Assembly: GCA_923172585.1 (NCBI GenBank)
Contig: OV298644.1
Coordinates: 947,427 to 1,011,426, forward strand
Direction of reading: 5' to 3'
Source of the DNA: Haemophilus influenzae
GTDB taxonomy: Bacteria > Pseudomonadota > Gammaproteobacteria > Enterobacterales > Pasteurellaceae
Length of the DNA stretch: 64,000 bases
This document shows, piece by piece, positions 1-12,534 of the stretch. A model generated the notes under the pieces. That model was given only the letters and a program-made list of their open reading frames with translations, was not told the DNA's origin and ran no database searches. The position numbers were made by a program, and so were the translations under genes. Each line of letters begins with the position of its first letter. The stretch's first letter is position 1.

Positions 1-291
<291 letters not shown>

Positions 292-308
292 TAAGTAGAG
301 GAATAGCA

Positions 309-1016
309 ATGGGTCAAAAAGTACATCCACATGGTATTCGCCTAGGTATTGTTAAACCTTGGAGCTCTACTTGGTTCGCGAATACACAAGACTTCGCTGA
401 CAATCTTGAAGGCGATTTCAAAGTACGCAAATTCTTAAATAAAGAATTAGCAAATGCTTCAGTTTCACGTATTACTATTGAGCGTCCAGCTAAAAGTATT
501 CGTGTAACTATTCACACAGCTCGTCCTGGTATCGTAATCGGTAAAAAAGGCGAAGATGTTGAAAAATTACGTAACGCAGTGTCTAAAATCGCTGGCGTTC
601 CTGCTCAAATCAACATTGCTGAAGTGAAAAAACCTGAATTAGATGCGAAATTAGTTGCAGATAGCATCGCTTCTCAATTAGAACGTCGTGTAATGTTCCG
701 TCGTGCAATGAAACGTGCGGTACAAAGTGCTATGCGTTTAGGTGCTAAAGGTATCAAAGTTGAGGTTAGCGGTCGTTTAGGTGGTGCAGAAATCGCACGT
801 TCAGAATGGTATCGTGAAGGTCGCGTACCTCTACATACTCTTCGTGCGGACATCGATTATAACACTGCAGAAGCTCACACAACTTACGGCGTAATCGGCG
901 TTAAAGTGTGGATCTTCAAAGGTGAAATTCTTGGTGGAATGGCTGCCGTTGCGCAATCAGAACAACAACCTGCCGACAAGCCTAAAAAGGCTCCTCGCGG
1001 TAAAGGTCGTAAGTAA
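309..1016 (+). CDS. rpsC: 30S ribosomal protein S3
   Basis: This 235-residue protein has the S3 N-terminus [13 protein letters not shown] and a type II KH RNA-binding domain, with the GxxG loop (GKKG) at about residues 78-81. The C-terminal domain is followed by a Lys/Arg-rich tail. S3 sits at the mRNA entry channel of the 30S subunit. The start is the ATG behind an AGAGGA ribosome binding site. It lies between rplV and rplP in the S10 operon, with short spacers, so it should be co-transcribed with them. Confidence 0.98.
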
Positions 1017-1029
1017 GGAGAAACGCTAA

Positions 1030-1440
1030 ATGTTGCAACCAAAACGTACAAAATTCCGTAAAGTTCACAAAGGCCGCAACCGTGGTATCGCGAGCGGTAC
1101 TGAAGTTAGTTTCGGTACTTACGGTTTAAAAGCAGTTGGTCGTTGTCGTTTAACCGCTCGTCAAATCGAAGCGGCACGTCGTGCAATGTCACGTGCAGTA
1201 AAACGTCAAGGTAAAATCTGGATTCGTGTATTCCCAGATAAACCAATTACTGAAAAACCATTAGAAGTCCGTATGGGTAAAGGTAAAGGTAACGTTGAGT
1301 ACTGGGTAGCCTTAATCCAACCGGGTAAAGTGCTTTATGAAATGGATGGTGTGTCTGAAGAAGTAGCAAGAAACGCATTTGCATTAGCAGCTGCTAAATT
1401 GCCAGTTAAGACCACTTTCGTAACTAAGACGGTGATGTAA
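1030..1440 (+). CDS. rplP: 50S ribosomal protein L16
   Basis: The protein is 136 residues, the normal length for bacterial L16, and starts [11 protein letters not shown]. The motif around [20 protein letters not shown] is diagnostic. L16 helps organise the A-site region of the 50S subunit. An AAGGAG ribosome binding site precedes the ATG. Its TAA overlaps the ATG of rpmC by one base (TAATG), a sign of translational coupling. Confidence 0.98.
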   Translation: MLQPKRTKFRKVHKGRNRGIASGTEVSFGTYGLKAVGRCRLTARQIEAARRAMSRAVKRQGKIWIRVFPDKPITEKPLEVRMGKGKGNVEYWVALIQPGKVLYEMDGVSEEVARNAFALAAAKLPVKTTFVTKTVM

Positions 1441-1631
1441 TGAAAGCTCAAGATTTACGTACAAAAAGTGTTGAAGAGCTGAATGCTGAATTAGTAAACC
1501 TTTTAGGTGAACAATTCAAGTTGCGTATGCAGACAGCCACCGGTCAGCTTCAACAAACCCATCAGGCTAAGCAAGTGCGTCGTGATATTGCACGTGTAAA
1601 AACTGTATTAACCGAAAAGGCGGGTGAGTAA
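1440..1631 (+). CDS. rpmC: 50S ribosomal protein L29
   Basis: This is a 63-residue protein with the L29 pattern: MKAQDLR at the N-terminus, then two helices, including [15 protein letters not shown], forming an antiparallel pair. L29 lies near the polypeptide exit site. Its start overlaps the stop of rplP and its stop overlaps the start of rpsQ, both as TAATG, so the three genes are probably translationally coupled. Confidence 0.97.
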   Translation: MKAQDLRTKSVEELNAELVNLLGEQFKLRMQTATGQLQQTHQAKQVRRDIARVKTVLTEKAGE

Positions 1632-1888
1632 TGACTGATAAAATTCGTAGCGTACAAGGTAAAGTTGTTAGCGACAAAATGGAAAAATCTTTCGTTGTTG
1701 CTATTGAACGTAAGGTAAAACACCCTTTATATGGTAAATTTATCCGTCGTACAACTAAATTACACGTACACGATGAGAACAATGAAGCCAAAGTTGGTGA
1801 TACCGTAGAGATTCGCGAATATCGCCCTCTATCAAAAACCAAATCTTGGACTTTAGTTCGTGTTGTTGAGAAAGCAGTTATTGCTTAA
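1631..1888 (+). CDS. rpsQ: 30S ribosomal protein S17
   Basis: The 85-residue product has the S17 oligonucleotide-binding fold signature, for example [15 protein letters not shown] and [18 protein letters not shown]17 is a primary 16S rRNA binder. It is the last gene of the S10 operon here, and a clear intrinsic terminator follows. In many relatives rplN follows directly; here 1.3 kb of other DNA separates them. Confidence 0.97.
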   Translation: MTDKIRSVQGKVVSDKMEKSFVVAIERKVKHPLYGKFIRRTTKLHVHDENNEAKVGDTVEIREYRPLSKTKSWTLVRVVEKAVIA

Positions 1889-1911
1889 TTAATAACAAAG
1901 AGTAATAAAAT

Positions 1912-1942
1912 AAAAGCCAATAGTGTAAATCTATTGGCTTTT
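1912..1942 (+). terminator. Intrinsic terminator of the S10 operon
   Basis: A 12-base stem (AAAAGCCAATAG paired with CTATTGGCTTTT) with a 7-base loop runs into a T-rich tract, 23 bases after the rpsQ stop. It would end S10 operon transcription before the inserted segment. Confidence 0.85.
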
Positions 1943-1950
1943 TTGTTTTT

Positions 1951-1989
1951 AAAGTGCGGTTAAAATTCAATGAATTTTAACCGCACTTT
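1951..1989. repeat. Inverted pair of DNA-uptake signals forming a near-perfect palindrome
   Basis: An AAAGTGCGGT uptake-signal core and its exact reverse complement form 19-base arms around a single central base, followed by T residues. Paired uptake signals often serve as terminators in Haemophilus. This one directly follows the rpsQ terminator and borders the inserted segment. Confidence 0.8.
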
Positions 1990-1994
1990 TTCTT

Positions 1995-2020
1995 TTAGGT
2001 GTTATTGACATAACACCTAA
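1995..2020. repeat. Perfect 11-base inverted repeat
   Basis: TTAGGTGTTAT and ATAACACCTAA are separated by TGAC. There is no T-run on the plus strand after it, so it is not an obvious terminator. It sits at the left edge of the reading frame that has no start codon and could be an operator or a scar of insertion. Function is unknown. Confidence 0.5.
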
Positions 2021-2049
2021 ACAAATACTGAAAAAAATATTTTTAATAA

Positions 2050-2902
2050 TGGTACTTAAGAGAAATTTCTGAAGATTTTGGTTTTGAATATTCTGATGAG
2101 TGGAATACTCGTTATTTTGGTCATAGATTAATTAATTTCATCAACGGCGTTGATACCCGTAAAGAAACGATAAAATTAGCAGAGGATAAATTCCCAGAAG
2201 AACTTATCAATGATACAGATACTACTGGGAATATTTCTAATGAAGATTGGGATTGGTGGTGCCATTTATCTGATACAATGAAGTATATATTAATACATGA
2301 TCTTCCTTATCAAGAAGAGGAGATTGGCATCACAGAGTTTTATGATGAAAATGATTTGGATACAGAAGCAGATATATATGATCGAGAGACTTTTAGAATC
2401 TTATTAGGAGAATATGTAACAGGATTATATTTGTTAGATGATACTTTTATAGAGCCAGTGCTTGATAATATAAATATTCCTAACAATGTTTATAGTACAA
2501 ATATATTTGCTATTCATCATGTTGCAAAGCATATTTTGGGTATTAAAGATCTAGATAAACGTTTAAAATCTGGTGATATTGAATTAGTTCGTGAATTAGG
2601 AGAAGTAACAATTGGTGGTAAGGAGAAGTATTTTTACTCTTTTGCAACTAAATATTGTAGTCATCATAATCCAATTGCTTTCCCAATTTATGATAGCTAT
2701 GTGGAGCAAGTTCTCCTCTATTTTAATAAAGTAGATAAATTTTCAGCGTTGAAAAGGAAAGATTTAAAAAAATTACAGAAAATTTAAAGAGGTTTTGATA
2801 GATTTTCAAAGATTTTATAAATTAGAAAGATTTAACTTAAAAGAACTCGATCTGTATCTTTGGCTTTTAGGCAAGGAAATTTTCCCAAAATCTAAAAACT
2901 GA
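2050..2902 (+). pseudogene. Broken gene inserted between S10 and spc operons; resembles OGG-like DNA glycosylase family proteins
   Basis: One frame is open from just after two TAA codons at 2044-2049 to the stop at 2787, but the first ATG is only at 2278. The roughly 75 codons before it look coding (for example LREISEDFGFEYSDEWNTRY), so the 5' end is lost. After the stop, another frame continues sensibly (for example LIDFQRFYKLERF, then LDLYLWLLGKEIFP) to the TGA at 2902. The two frames join if one A is removed from the A7 tract at 2766-2772. The segment FATKYCSHHNP followed by FPIYDSYV is like HhH-GPD/OGG-like proteins, but this assignment is from memory of the motif and is weak. The AT-rich composition and rare-codon use differ from the ribosomal genes on both sides, which suggests acquired DNA. 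An ATG at 2278 could still yield a 169-residue fragment. Confidence 0.6.
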
Positions 2903-3069
2903 TGAATTTATCATAAGGTAAGAGAAGAGAGCATTTCATTTTTTCTGCAGTTTATTTTTCATTCGATAAATTTTTGAGAGGATGAGGATATTTTTATAAT
3001 TCCAAAAGTGCGGTAAATTTTAACTGGATTATTTAGTAAATAGATCAATAAGAGGAAGGTAAATTATCA

Positions 3070-3098
3070 TTGCCTTTCTCTTTTTCTTTTGATAAAAT
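3070..3098 (+). promoter_or_regulatory. Probable sigma70 promoter of the spc operon
   Basis: TTGCCT (-35) and TAAAAT (-10) are separated by 17 bases, about 85 bases before the rplN ATG. The position fits the separate promoter known for the spc operon in E. coli. It would let the spc genes be transcribed independently of the insert upstream. It was called by eye; no start-site data are available here. Confidence 0.55.
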
Positions 3099-3171
3099 CC
3101 GCCGCCTATCCGCCATTCTATCTGAATAGTGTGGATGGGTTCGTCCCGAAAGGGTGTTTTTTTAATCTTAA

Positions 3172-3555
<384 letters not shown>

Positions 3556-3565
3556 GGGGAATGTA

Positions 3566-4751
<1,186 letters not shown>

Positions 4752-4787
4752 TATACCACTTTATTTTGGAATCGGAGAAAAAGTACA

Positions 4788-5180
4788 ATGAGTATGCAAG
4801 ATCCAATCGCAGATATGCTGACCCGTATTCGTAACGGTCAAGCTGCGAACAAAGTTGCAATCAATATGCCTTCTTCCAAGCTAAAAGTGGCAATTGCCAA
4901 CGTATTAGCTGCTGAAGGTTATATCGAAAGCGTAAAAGTTTTAGAAGGTGCTAAACCTGAATTGGAAATTACTTTAAAATATTTCCAAGGCAAACCAGTT
5001 GTAGAAAGCATCCAACGTGTAAGTCGTCCTGGTCTTCGTATTTACAAACGTAAAGATGAATTACCAAAAGTTATGGGCGGTTTAGGTGTTGCAGTTATTT
5101 CTACATCTAAAGGTGTTATGACTGACCGTGCTGCTCGTCAAGCAGGTTTAGGCGGTGAGATCATCTGTTATGTAGCTTAA
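4788..5180 (+). CDS. rpsH: 30S ribosomal protein S8
   Basis: The 130-residue protein starts [16 protein letters not shown] and has the conserved C-terminal stretch [20 protein letters not shown], both diagnostic of S8. It is a primary 16S rRNA binder and, in E. coli, the autogenous repressor of the spc operon. A candidate target stem is present at the start of rplE. Confidence 0.98.
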   Translation: MSMQDPIADMLTRIRNGQAANKVAINMPSSKLKVAIANVLAAEGYIESVKVLEGAKPELEITLKYFQGKPVVESIQRVSRPGLRIYKRKDELPKVMGGLGVAVISTSKGVMTDRAARQAGLGGEIICYVA

Positions 5181-5195
5181 TAGAGAGGTAGGAAA

Positions 5196-5729
5196 ATGTC
5201 TCGTGTTGCAAAGGCACCTGTTAATATTCCTGCCGGCGTTGAAGTTAAACTCGACGGTCAGCTATTAACAGTAAAAGGTAAAAATGGCGAGTTATCTCGC
5301 AAAATTCATGAATCAGTTGAAGTAAAAAAAGATAACGGACAATTTACGTTCACTCCACGTGAAGGTTTTGTTGAAGCAAATGCTCAATCGGGTACTGCAC
5401 GTGCATTAGTTAATGCAATGGTTATCGGTGTTACTGAAGGTTTCACTAAAAAATTAGTATTGGTGGGTGTAGGTTACAGAGCTCAACTTAAAGGTAACGC
5501 AATTGCATTAAGTTTAGGCTATTCTCACCCAGTAGAGCACACTTTGCCGGTAGGTATTACTGCAGAATGTCCATCTCAAACCGAAATCGTGTTGAAAGGT
5601 GCAGACAAACAGTTGATCGGTCAAGTTGCAGCAGATATTCGTGCTTATCGCCGTCCTGAGCCTTATAAAGGTAAAGGGGTACGTTACGCTGATGAAGTGG
5701 TACGTATCAAAGAGGCTAAGAAGAAATAA
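5196..5729 (+). CDS. rplF: 50S ribosomal protein L6
   Basis: The 177-residue protein has the duplicated L6 fold and the C-terminal signature [16 protein letters not shown]. It lies near the factor-binding centre of the 50S subunit. It is preceded by AGAGAGG and followed 13 bases later by rplR. Confidence 0.98.
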   Translation: MSRVAKAPVNIPAGVEVKLDGQLLTVKGKNGELSRKIHESVEVKKDNGQFTFTPREGFVEANAQSGTARALVNAMVIGVTEGFTKKLVLVGVGYRAQLKGNAIALSLGYSHPVEHTLPVGITAECPSQTEIVLKGADKQLIGQVAADIRAYRRPEPYKGKGVRYADEVVRIKEAKKK

Positions 5730-5742
5730 TTAAGGTAACACT

Positions 5743-6096
5743 ATGGATAAGAAATCAGCTCGTATCCGTCGTGCAGCTCGTGCACGTCATATGATGAGAG
5801 AGCAAGGTGTAACTCGTTTAGTTATTCACCGCACTCCACGTCATATTTATGCACAAGTTATTGCACCAAACGGTTCAGAAGTGCTTGCCGCTGCTTCAAC
5901 TGTTGAGAAAGCAATTCGTGAGCAAGTAAAATACACCGGTAATAAAGATGCTGCAGCAGCAGTAGGTAAAGCTGTTGCAGAACGCGCATTAGCAAAAGGC
6001 GTTCAAGCCGTTGCTTTTGATCGTTCCGGTTTTAAATATCATGGACGTGTCCAAACTTTAGCGGACGCTGCACGTGAAGCTGGTCTACAGTTCTAA
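5743..6096 (+). CDS. rplR: 50S ribosomal protein L18
   Basis: The product is 117 residues, with a basic N-terminus ([16 protein letters not shown]) and the ending [20 protein letters not shown], characteristic of L18. L18 binds 5S rRNA together with L5 and L25. It is in the standard spc operon position. Confidence 0.98.
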   Translation: MDKKSARIRRAARARHMMREQGVTRLVIHRTPRHIYAQVIAPNGSEVLAAASTVEKAIREQVKYTGNKDAAAAVGKAVAERALAKGVQAVAFDRSGFKYHGRVQTLADAAREAGLQF

Positions 6097-6104
6097 TGAG
6101 GTAA

Positions 6105-6611
<507 letters not shown>

Positions 6612-6617
6612 TGAATA

Positions 6618-6797
6618 ATGGCTAAAACTATTAAAGTAACACAAGTTCGTAGCTCAATTGCTCGTTTACCGAAGCATAAAGCTACCTTGCGTGGTCTTGG
6701 TCTTCGCCATATGCACCACACTGTTGAGTTAATTGATACGCCTGCAGTACGTGGTATGATTAACCAAGTTTCATACATGGTTAAAGTGGAGGAGTAA
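6618..6797 (+). CDS. rpmD: 50S ribosomal protein L30
   Basis: The 59-residue product begins [18 protein letters not shown] and ends [11 protein letters not shown], which matches the short bacterial L30. It lies between rpsE and rplO, with 6 and 3 bases of spacing, and its TAA is followed at once by the AAGAG of the rplO ribosome binding site. Confidence 0.96.
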
Positions 6798-6800
6798 GAG

Positions 6801-7235
6801 ATGCGTTTAAATACTCTATCTCCGGCTGAAGGTGCAAAGCATAGTGCTAAACGCCTCGGTCGTGGTATTGGTTCAGGTTTAGGCAAGACTGGTGGCCGCG
6901 GTCATAAAGGTCAAAAATCTCGTACTGGTGGCGGTGTTCGTCGCGGTTTCGAAGGTGGTCAAATGCCGTTATACCGTCGTTTACCAAAATTTGGTTTTAC
7001 TTCAATGAAATCTGCAGTGACTGCAGAAGTTCGTTTAAATGAATTAACCAAAGTTGAAGGTAATGTAGTAACTTTAGAAACATTAAAAGCAGCAAATATC
7101 TTAACTAAAGATATCCAATTCGCTAAAGTAATTTTAGCAGGAGAAGTGAAATCTGCAGTAACGGTACGCGGTTTACGTGTAACTAAAGGTGCAAAAGCAG
7201 CAATTGAAGCTGCTGGCGGTTCAATTGAGGAATAA
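6801..7235 (+). CDS. rplO: 50S ribosomal protein L15
   Basis: The 144-residue protein has the Gly/Arg-rich N-terminal extension ([17 protein letters not shown]) and the C-terminal globular domain of L15, a late 50S assembly protein. It is followed by secY after 7 bases, as is usual. Confidence 0.98.
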
Positions 7236-7242
7236 TTAGCAA

Positions 7243-8568
7243 ATGGCTAAACAACCAGGTTATCAAGCAAGAAGTACTAATAGCGGTAAAGGTGAATTAA
7301 AAAGCCGATTACTTTTCGTTTTAGGTGCACTTATCGTTTATCGAATTGGTTCATTCATTCCGGTTCCTGGTATTGATGCGGCTGTTCTAGCTCAATTAGT
7401 TGAACAACAAAAAGGCACTATCATTGACATGTTTAACATGTTCTCTGGTGGTGCTCTAAGCCGTGCATCCATTTTAGCATTAGGAATCATGCCATATATA
7501 TCGGCATCTATTGTAATTCAATTGCTTGCAACGGTTTCTCCTGCTTTAGCAGAATTAAAGAAAGAAGGTGCTGCTGGTCAGCGTAAAATTTCTAAATATA
7601 CTCGTTATGCGACAGTTGTTTTTGCAACGATTCAGGCAGTAGCTATTTCAACAGGCTTACCAAATATGTTGTCTGGCTTAGTGCCAAATGTTGGATTTAG
7701 TTTTTACTTCACTTCAGTTGTTAGTTTAGTCACTGGGACAATGTTCCTTATGTGGTTGGGTGAGCAAATAACTGAAAGAGGTATTGGTAACGGTATTTCA
7801 ATTCTTGTTTTTGGCGGTATTGTAGCTGGTTTACCATCGGCTATTCTTCAAACTATTGAGCAGGCTCGTCAAGGACAGATGCATCCATTAGTTCTTCTTC
7901 TGATCGCAGCTATTGTATTTGCAGTAACTTATTTTGTTGTTTTTGTTGAAAGAGGACAACGTAGAATTCGCGTTGAATATGCGAAGCGTCAGCAAGGTCG
8001 TCAAATTTTAGGTGGTCATTCAACACATTTACCATTGAAAGTGAATATGGCAAATGTAATGCCAGCAATTTTTGCTTCAAGTATTATTTTATTCCCAGCT
8101 ACATTAACACAATGGTTTGGGCAAAATGATAAATTTGAATGGTTAAATAATTTATCAATGTTATTGAATCCTGGTCAACCACTTTATTTGCTTGTTTATG
8201 CTGTTGCAATTATTTTCTTCAGCTTTTTCTATACAGCAATGCAATATAATCCTCGTGATACAGCAGATAATCTAAAAAAATCTGGTGCATTTATTCCAGG
8301 AATTAGACCCGGTGAACAAACATCACGTTATATTGATAAAGTGATGACTCGTCTTACATTAATTGGCGGTCTCTATGTAACGTTTGTATGTTTAGTTCCT
8401 TATATTATGACATCGGCTTGGGATGTTAAATTTTACTTCGGTGGAACATCTCTTTTAATTGTAGTCGTTGTAATTATGGATTTCATCGTTCAGGTTCAAA
8501 GTCATTTAATGTCTTCTCAATATGAATCTGCGTTGAAAAAAGCAAACCTTAAAGGTTTTGGACAATAA
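7243..8568 (+). CDS. secY: Preprotein translocase subunit SecY
   Basis: The 441-residue protein is the pore subunit of the SecYEG translocon in the inner membrane. It has about ten hydrophobic helices. Signatures include [13 protein letters not shown], the cytoplasmic loop [16 protein letters not shown] and the conserved [20 protein letters not shown] segment used in contact with SecA and the ribosome. The length matches E. coli SecY (443). It is the second-last gene of the spc operon. Confidence 0.98.
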   Translation: MAKQPGYQARSTNSGKGELKSRLLFVLGALIVYRIGSFIPVPGIDAAVLAQLVEQQKGTIIDMFNMFSGGALSRASILALGIMPYISASIVIQLLATVSPALAELKKEGAAGQRKISKYTRYATVVFATIQAVAISTGLPNMLSGLVPNVGFSFYFTSVVSLVTGTMFLMWLGEQITERGIGNGISILVFGGIVAGLPSAILQTIEQARQGQMHPLVLLLIAAIVFAVTYFVVFVERGQRRIRVEYAKRQQGRQILGGHSTHLPLKVNMANVMPAIFASSIILFPATLTQWFGQNDKFEWLNNLSMLLNPGQPLYLLVYAVAIIFFSFFYTAMQYNPRDTADNLKKSGAFIPGIRPGEQTSRYIDKVMTRLTLIGGLYVTFVCLVPYIMTSAWDVKFYFGGTSLLIVVVVIMDFIVQVQSHLMSSQYESALKKANLKGFGQ

Positions 8569-8596
8569 TTGTTCATTTAAAGTAAAAGGATAAGCA

Positions 8597-8710
8597 ATGA
8601 AAGTTCGTGCTTCCGTAAAGAAAATGTGTCGTAACTGTAAGATTGTTAAACGTGAGGGTGTTGTACGCGTATTGTGTAGCGACCCTAAACACAAACAACG
8701 TCAAGGTTAA
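8597..8710 (+). CDS. rpmJ: 50S ribosomal protein L36
   Basis: This is a 37-residue protein, [19 protein letters not shown] onward, with the C-C-C-H pattern of the zinc-binding form of L36 (Cys11, Cys14, Cys27, His32). An AAAAGGA ribosome binding site lies upstream. It closes the spc operon before the alpha operon leader. Confidence 0.95.
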
Positions 8711-8735
8711 TTAACATTTTTCTTGCCAAGAACCA

Positions 8736-8758
8736 GTTGAGTAGTTATACTGCTCAAC
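8736..8758 (+). repeat. Nine-base hairpin between rpmJ and the alpha operon leader
   Basis: GTTGAGTAG pairs with CTGCTCAAC (one G-U pair) around TTATA. No T-run follows at once, so it is not a classic terminator. It may be an RNA processing or attenuation structure at the spc/alpha boundary. Confidence 0.45.
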
Positions 8759-8770
8759 TCATTTATGTCC

Positions 8771-8882
8771 TTGATATTCTGTTTGAGTATCCTGAAAACG
8801 GGCTTTTCAAGATCAGAATATCAAATTAATTAAAATATAGGAGTGCATAGTGGCCCGTATTGCAGGCATTAACATTCCTGAT
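8771..8882 (+). promoter_or_regulatory. Alpha operon leader: S4-binding pseudoknot and rpsM ribosome binding site
   Basis: The leader has an 11-base inverted repeat (TTGATATTCTG, with its complement at 8814-8824) enclosing TTTGAGTATCCTGAAAACGG. It then runs to TAGGAGTGCATAGTG at the rpsM start. This layout and the internal sequence closely resemble the E. coli alpha operon leader, in which S4 binds a nested pseudoknot and represses rpsM, rpsK, rpsD and rplQ translation. Confidence 0.75.
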
Positions 8883-9206
8883 CATAAACACGCTGTAATC
8901 GCTTTAACTGCCATTTACGGTATTGGTAAAACTCGTTCACAAGCTATTTGTGCAGCAGCGGGTATTGCTGAAGATGTTAAGATCAGAGAATTGTCTGAAG
9001 AGCAGATTGACAAACTGCGTGACGAAGTTGGTAAATTTACCGTTGAAGGTGACTTACGTCGTGAAGTAACACTAAACATCAAACGTCTTTTAGACTTAGG
9101 ATGCTATCGTGGTTTACGTCATCGTCGTAGTTTACCAGTACGTGGTCAACGTACTAAAACTAATGCGCGTACCCGTAAGGGTCCACGTAAGCCGATCAAA
9201 AAATAG
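8850..9206 (+). CDS. rpsM: 30S ribosomal protein S13
   Basis: The 118-residue protein starts at GTG behind TAGGAG, as in E. coli, and shows [16 protein letters not shown] and the C-terminal [20 protein letters not shown] signature. S13 bridges the subunits and contacts the P-site tRNA. The GTG start lies inside the S4-regulated leader, so this is the primary site of alpha operon translational control. Confidence 0.98.
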   Translation: MARIAGINIPDHKHAVIALTAIYGIGKTRSQAICAAAGIAEDVKIRELSEEQIDKLRDEVGKFTVEGDLRREVTLNIKRLLDLGCYRGLRHRRSLPVRGQRTKTNARTRKGPRKPIKK

Positions 9207-9215
9207 TCGGGGTAA

Positions 9216-9611
<396 letters not shown>

Positions 9612-9638
9612 GACGTATAGGATAGTTGGAGAAAGAAA

Positions 9639-10259
9639 ATGGCAAGATATTTGGGTCCTAAACTCAAGCTCAGCCGTCGTGAAGGCACTGATTTATTCCT
9701 TAAATCAGGCGTGCGTGCGATTGATTCAAAATGTAAAATTGATACAGCACCGGGTCAGCACGGTGCTCGTAAACCGCGTTTGTCTGACTATGGTAGTCAG
9801 TTACGTGAAAAACAAAAAGTTCGTCGTATCTATGGTATTTTAGAACGTCAATTCCGTAACTACTATAAAGAAGCAAACCGTTTGAAAGGTAACACTGGTG
9901 AAAATTTATTAGTGTTATTAGAAGGTAGATTGGATAACGTTGTTTATCGCATGGGATTTGCTGCAACTCGTGCAGAGGCTCGTCAATTAGTGAGTCATAA
10001 AGCAATTGTTGTGAATGGTCGTGTTGTTAATATTCCATCTTTCCAAGTTTCTGTAAATGATGTAGTTGCTATTCGTGAAAAATCGAAAAAACAAGCTCGT
10101 ATTAAAGCATCATTAGAATTAGCAGAGCAAAGAGAAAAACCAACATGGTTAGAAGTTGATTCTGCAAAAATGGAAGGTGTATTCAAACGTGTTCCTGAAC
10201 GTTCTGATTTATCAGCAGACATTAACGAACATCTGATCGTTGAGCTTTACTCTAAATAA
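9639..10259 (+). CDS. rpsD: 30S ribosomal protein S4
   Basis: The 206-residue protein has the S4 N-terminal domain and an S4 RNA-binding domain at about residues 96-160 ([20 protein letters not shown]). S4 nucleates 30S assembly and, in E. coli, represses the alpha operon through the leader seen upstream of rpsM. Confidence 0.98.
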   Translation: MARYLGPKLKLSRREGTDLFLKSGVRAIDSKCKIDTAPGQHGARKPRLSDYGSQLREKQKVRRIYGILERQFRNYYKEANRLKGNTGENLLVLLEGRLDNVVYRMGFAATRAEARQLVSHKAIVVNGRVVNIPSFQVSVNDVVAIREKSKKQARIKASLELAEQREKPTWLEVDSAKMEGVFKRVPERSDLSADINEHLIVELYSK

Positions 10260-10290
10260 TAGTTAAGCTTAAAACCAAAGAGAGGATAAA

Positions 10291-11277
10291 ATGCAGGGTT
10301 CTGTTACAGAATTTTTAAAACCACGTTTAGTAGATATTGAACAAATTAGTTCAACACATGCTAAAGTGATCTTAGAACCGTTAGAGCGTGGTTTTGGTCA
10401 TACTCTAGGTAATGCATTGCGTCGTATCCTTCTGTCTTCAATGCCAGGTTGTGCTGTAACTGAAGTAGAAATTGATGGCGTATTGCATGAATATAGTAGT
10501 AAGGAAGGTGTTCAAGAAGATATTCTTGAAGTACTTTTGAACCTTAAAGGTCTAGCGGTTAAAGTACAGAATAAAGATGACGTTATTCTGACATTAAATA
10601 AATCTGGAATTGGCCCTGTTGTTGCAGCGGACATTACCCATGATGGTAATGTTGAAATTGTAAATCCAGATCATGTGATTTGTCATTTAACTGATGAAAA
10701 CGCTTCAATTAGTATGCGTATACGTGTTCAGCGTGGTAGAGGATATGTTCCTGCTTCATCTCGTACACATACGCAAGAAGAACGTCCAATTGGTCGTTTG
10801 CTTGTTGATGCTTGTTATAGTCCGGTTGAACGAATTGCGTATAATGTAGAGGCAGCTCGTGTTGAGCAGCGTACAGATTTGGATAAGCTCGTTATTGAGT
10901 TAGAAACTAATGGTGCACTTGAGCCAGAAGAAGCAATTCGTCGTGCAGCAACAATCTTGGCGGAGCAACTTGATGCATTCGTTGATTTACGTGATGTTCG
11001 TCAGCCTGAGATTAAGGAAGAAAAACCGGAATTTGATCCGATTTTATTACGTCCTGTAGATGATTTAGAGCTGACAGTTCGTTCTGCTAACTGTTTGAAA
11101 GCAGAAACAATTCATTATATCGGTGATTTAGTGCAACGTACTGAAGTAGAATTATTAAAAACCCCTAATCTTGGTAAGAAATCTCTTACTGAAATTAAGG
11201 ATGTTCTTGCTTCTCGTGGCTTGTCACTTGGTATGCGCCTTGAAAATTGGCCGCCAGCAAGTATTGCTGAAGACTAG
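10291..11277 (+). CDS. rpoA: RNA polymerase alpha subunit
   Basis: The 328-residue protein has the N-terminal assembly domain ([19 protein letters not shown]) and the C-terminal DNA- and activator-binding domain. The latter contains [13 protein letters not shown], including the Arg that contacts UP elements. Length and domain order match E. coli (329). It lies between rpsD and rplQ in the alpha operon. Confidence 0.98.
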   Translation: MQGSVTEFLKPRLVDIEQISSTHAKVILEPLERGFGHTLGNALRRILLSSMPGCAVTEVEIDGVLHEYSSKEGVQEDILEVLLNLKGLAVKVQNKDDVILTLNKSGIGPVVAADITHDGNVEIVNPDHVICHLTDENASISMRIRVQRGRGYVPASSRTHTQEERPIGRLLVDACYSPVERIAYNVEAARVEQRTDLDKLVIELETNGALEPEEAIRRAATILAEQLDAFVDLRDVRQPEIKEEKPEFDPILLRPVDDLELTVRSANCLKAETIHYIGDLVQRTEVELLKTPNLGKKSLTEIKDVLASRGLSLGMRLENWPPASIAED

Positions 11278-11317
11278 TTTGGTCATAGGTTAAGATTTTT
11301 CTGAGAAGGATAAGATC

Positions 11318-11704
11318 ATGCGCCATCGTAAGAGTGGTCGTCAACTAAACCGTAATAGTAGTCATCGTCAAGCGATGTTCCGTAACTTAGCAAGTGCTTT
11401 AGTTAGTCATGAAATCATTAAGACTACTTTGCCTAAAGCTAAAGAATTACGCCGTGTAGTTGAACCGTTAATTACATTAGCAAAAGTAGATAGCGTTGCT
11501 AACCGTCGTTTAGCATTCGCTCGTACTCGCAACATTGAAACTGTTGCAAAATTATTTAATGAATTAGGTCCACGTTTTGCTCAACGTGCAGGTGGTTACA
11601 CTCGCATTTTGAAATGTGGTTTCCGTGCAGGCGATAATGCACCAATGGCATACATTGAGTTAGTTGATCGTCCAGAAGTTGCTGAGGCAACAACTGAGGA
11701 ATAA
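11318..11704 (+). CDS. rplQ: 50S ribosomal protein L17
   Basis: The 128-residue product begins [17 protein letters not shown], diagnostic of L17, which binds near the exit tunnel. It is the last gene of the alpha operon, and a terminator hairpin follows about 17 bases downstream. Confidence 0.98.
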   Translation: MRHRKSGRQLNRNSSHRQAMFRNLASALVSHEIIKTTLPKAKELRRVVEPLITLAKVDSVANRRLAFARTRNIETVAKLFNELGPRFAQRAGGYTRILKCGFRAGDNAPMAYIELVDRPEVAEATTEE

Positions 11705-11721
11705 AAATTAATTCTAAAAAG

Positions 11722-11750
11722 AAGCTCACTTTATATAGTGGGCTTTTTTA
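11722..11750 (+). terminator. Alpha operon terminator
   Basis: AAGCTCACT pairs with AGTGGGCTT (one G-U pair) around a 6-base loop, followed by six T residues. It ends the block of ribosomal protein operons. Confidence 0.85.
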
Positions 11751-11830
11751 TTTTATAAATTACAAAAATCTTTATCTGATTTAATCATTACTTAGATATA
11801 TTATTTACAATCAGCGAGCAGTGGTAAATT

Positions 11831-12427
11831 TTAAGAGCATATTCGTAGATGTCGTGTATTTTTATCTAAAATTCCTTGTTTTTTAAGCTCTCTACTAATA
11901 CGAATTGCGGTTTCAGTTTCACATCCACAAAATTCCGCTACTTCTCGGTAGGTCCAAGGATAATCGGGATAACTTTCAGTTAAATTTTCAATGGCATCAA
12001 TAATACGTTCGTAACTACGCTTATAAGCTGTATTACTTATTCGGTGTTCTGCATCATATAATTCATTAGAAAGTTGTTTCATAAGATAACAAGAAAAATC
12101 AGGGTTATTTGCAATAAAATTTGCGTGATTACCAGGAAATATTCTAACTATATCGGCTTCCATTAATACTTTTGCACTGCAATGATAAGATGTTTCACTA
12201 AAAATAGTACGAAAACCAAAATATTCATTAGCGTGATAAAGTCGAGTCAATGTTTCTTTGCCATTTTCCAGACTATGATACAGACCAATTAGCCCTTGTT
12301 TTAAAAAATAAAATTCTTTAGGCTTCTCGCCTTGTGCATAAATTAAGCTGTTTTTTTCTAGAGTTTTACTCTCAGAAATAATACATTTATTTAAGTTTTG
12401 TGGTAGATAATAGGGCAATGTAAACAT
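11831..12427 (-). CDS. Crp/Fnr-family transcriptional regulator
   Basis: The 198-residue protein has an N-terminal cyclic-nucleotide-binding-like domain (GEKPKEFYFLKQGLIGLYH) and a C-terminal winged helix with YREVAEFCGCETETAIRISR, typical of this superfamily. It lacks the N-terminal cysteines of an Fnr iron-sulfur cluster, so the signal is unknown. The next genes on its left flank are ribosomal and convergent; the genes beyond its start are decayed (anSME-like and TSUP). It may have controlled them. The gene itself looks intact. Confidence 0.8.
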   Translation of the reverse strand: MFTLPYYLPQNLNKCIISESKTLEKNSLIYAQGEKPKEFYFLKQGLIGLYHSLENGKETLTRLYHANEYFGFRTIFSETSYHCSAKVLMEADIVRIFPGNHANFIANNPDFSCYLMKQLSNELYDAEHRISNTAYKRSYERIIDAIENLTESYPDYPWTYREVAEFCGCETETAIRISRELKKQGILDKNTRHLRICS

Positions 12428-12534
12428 AAAGGCGTCTTTTAATATATAAATAACTTTAGATTACTATACAAATTTCTATATTTTTCTTCTATAAGCAAAT
12501 TATGAAAATGTGAAGTGTTTAACAAAATTTTGAA

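Noticed and set aside
3145-3163. CCC-GAAA-GGG followed by seven T residues before rplN as a terminator
   Set aside because: The stem is only three base pairs and it lies between the spc promoter and rplN, where termination would silence the operon.
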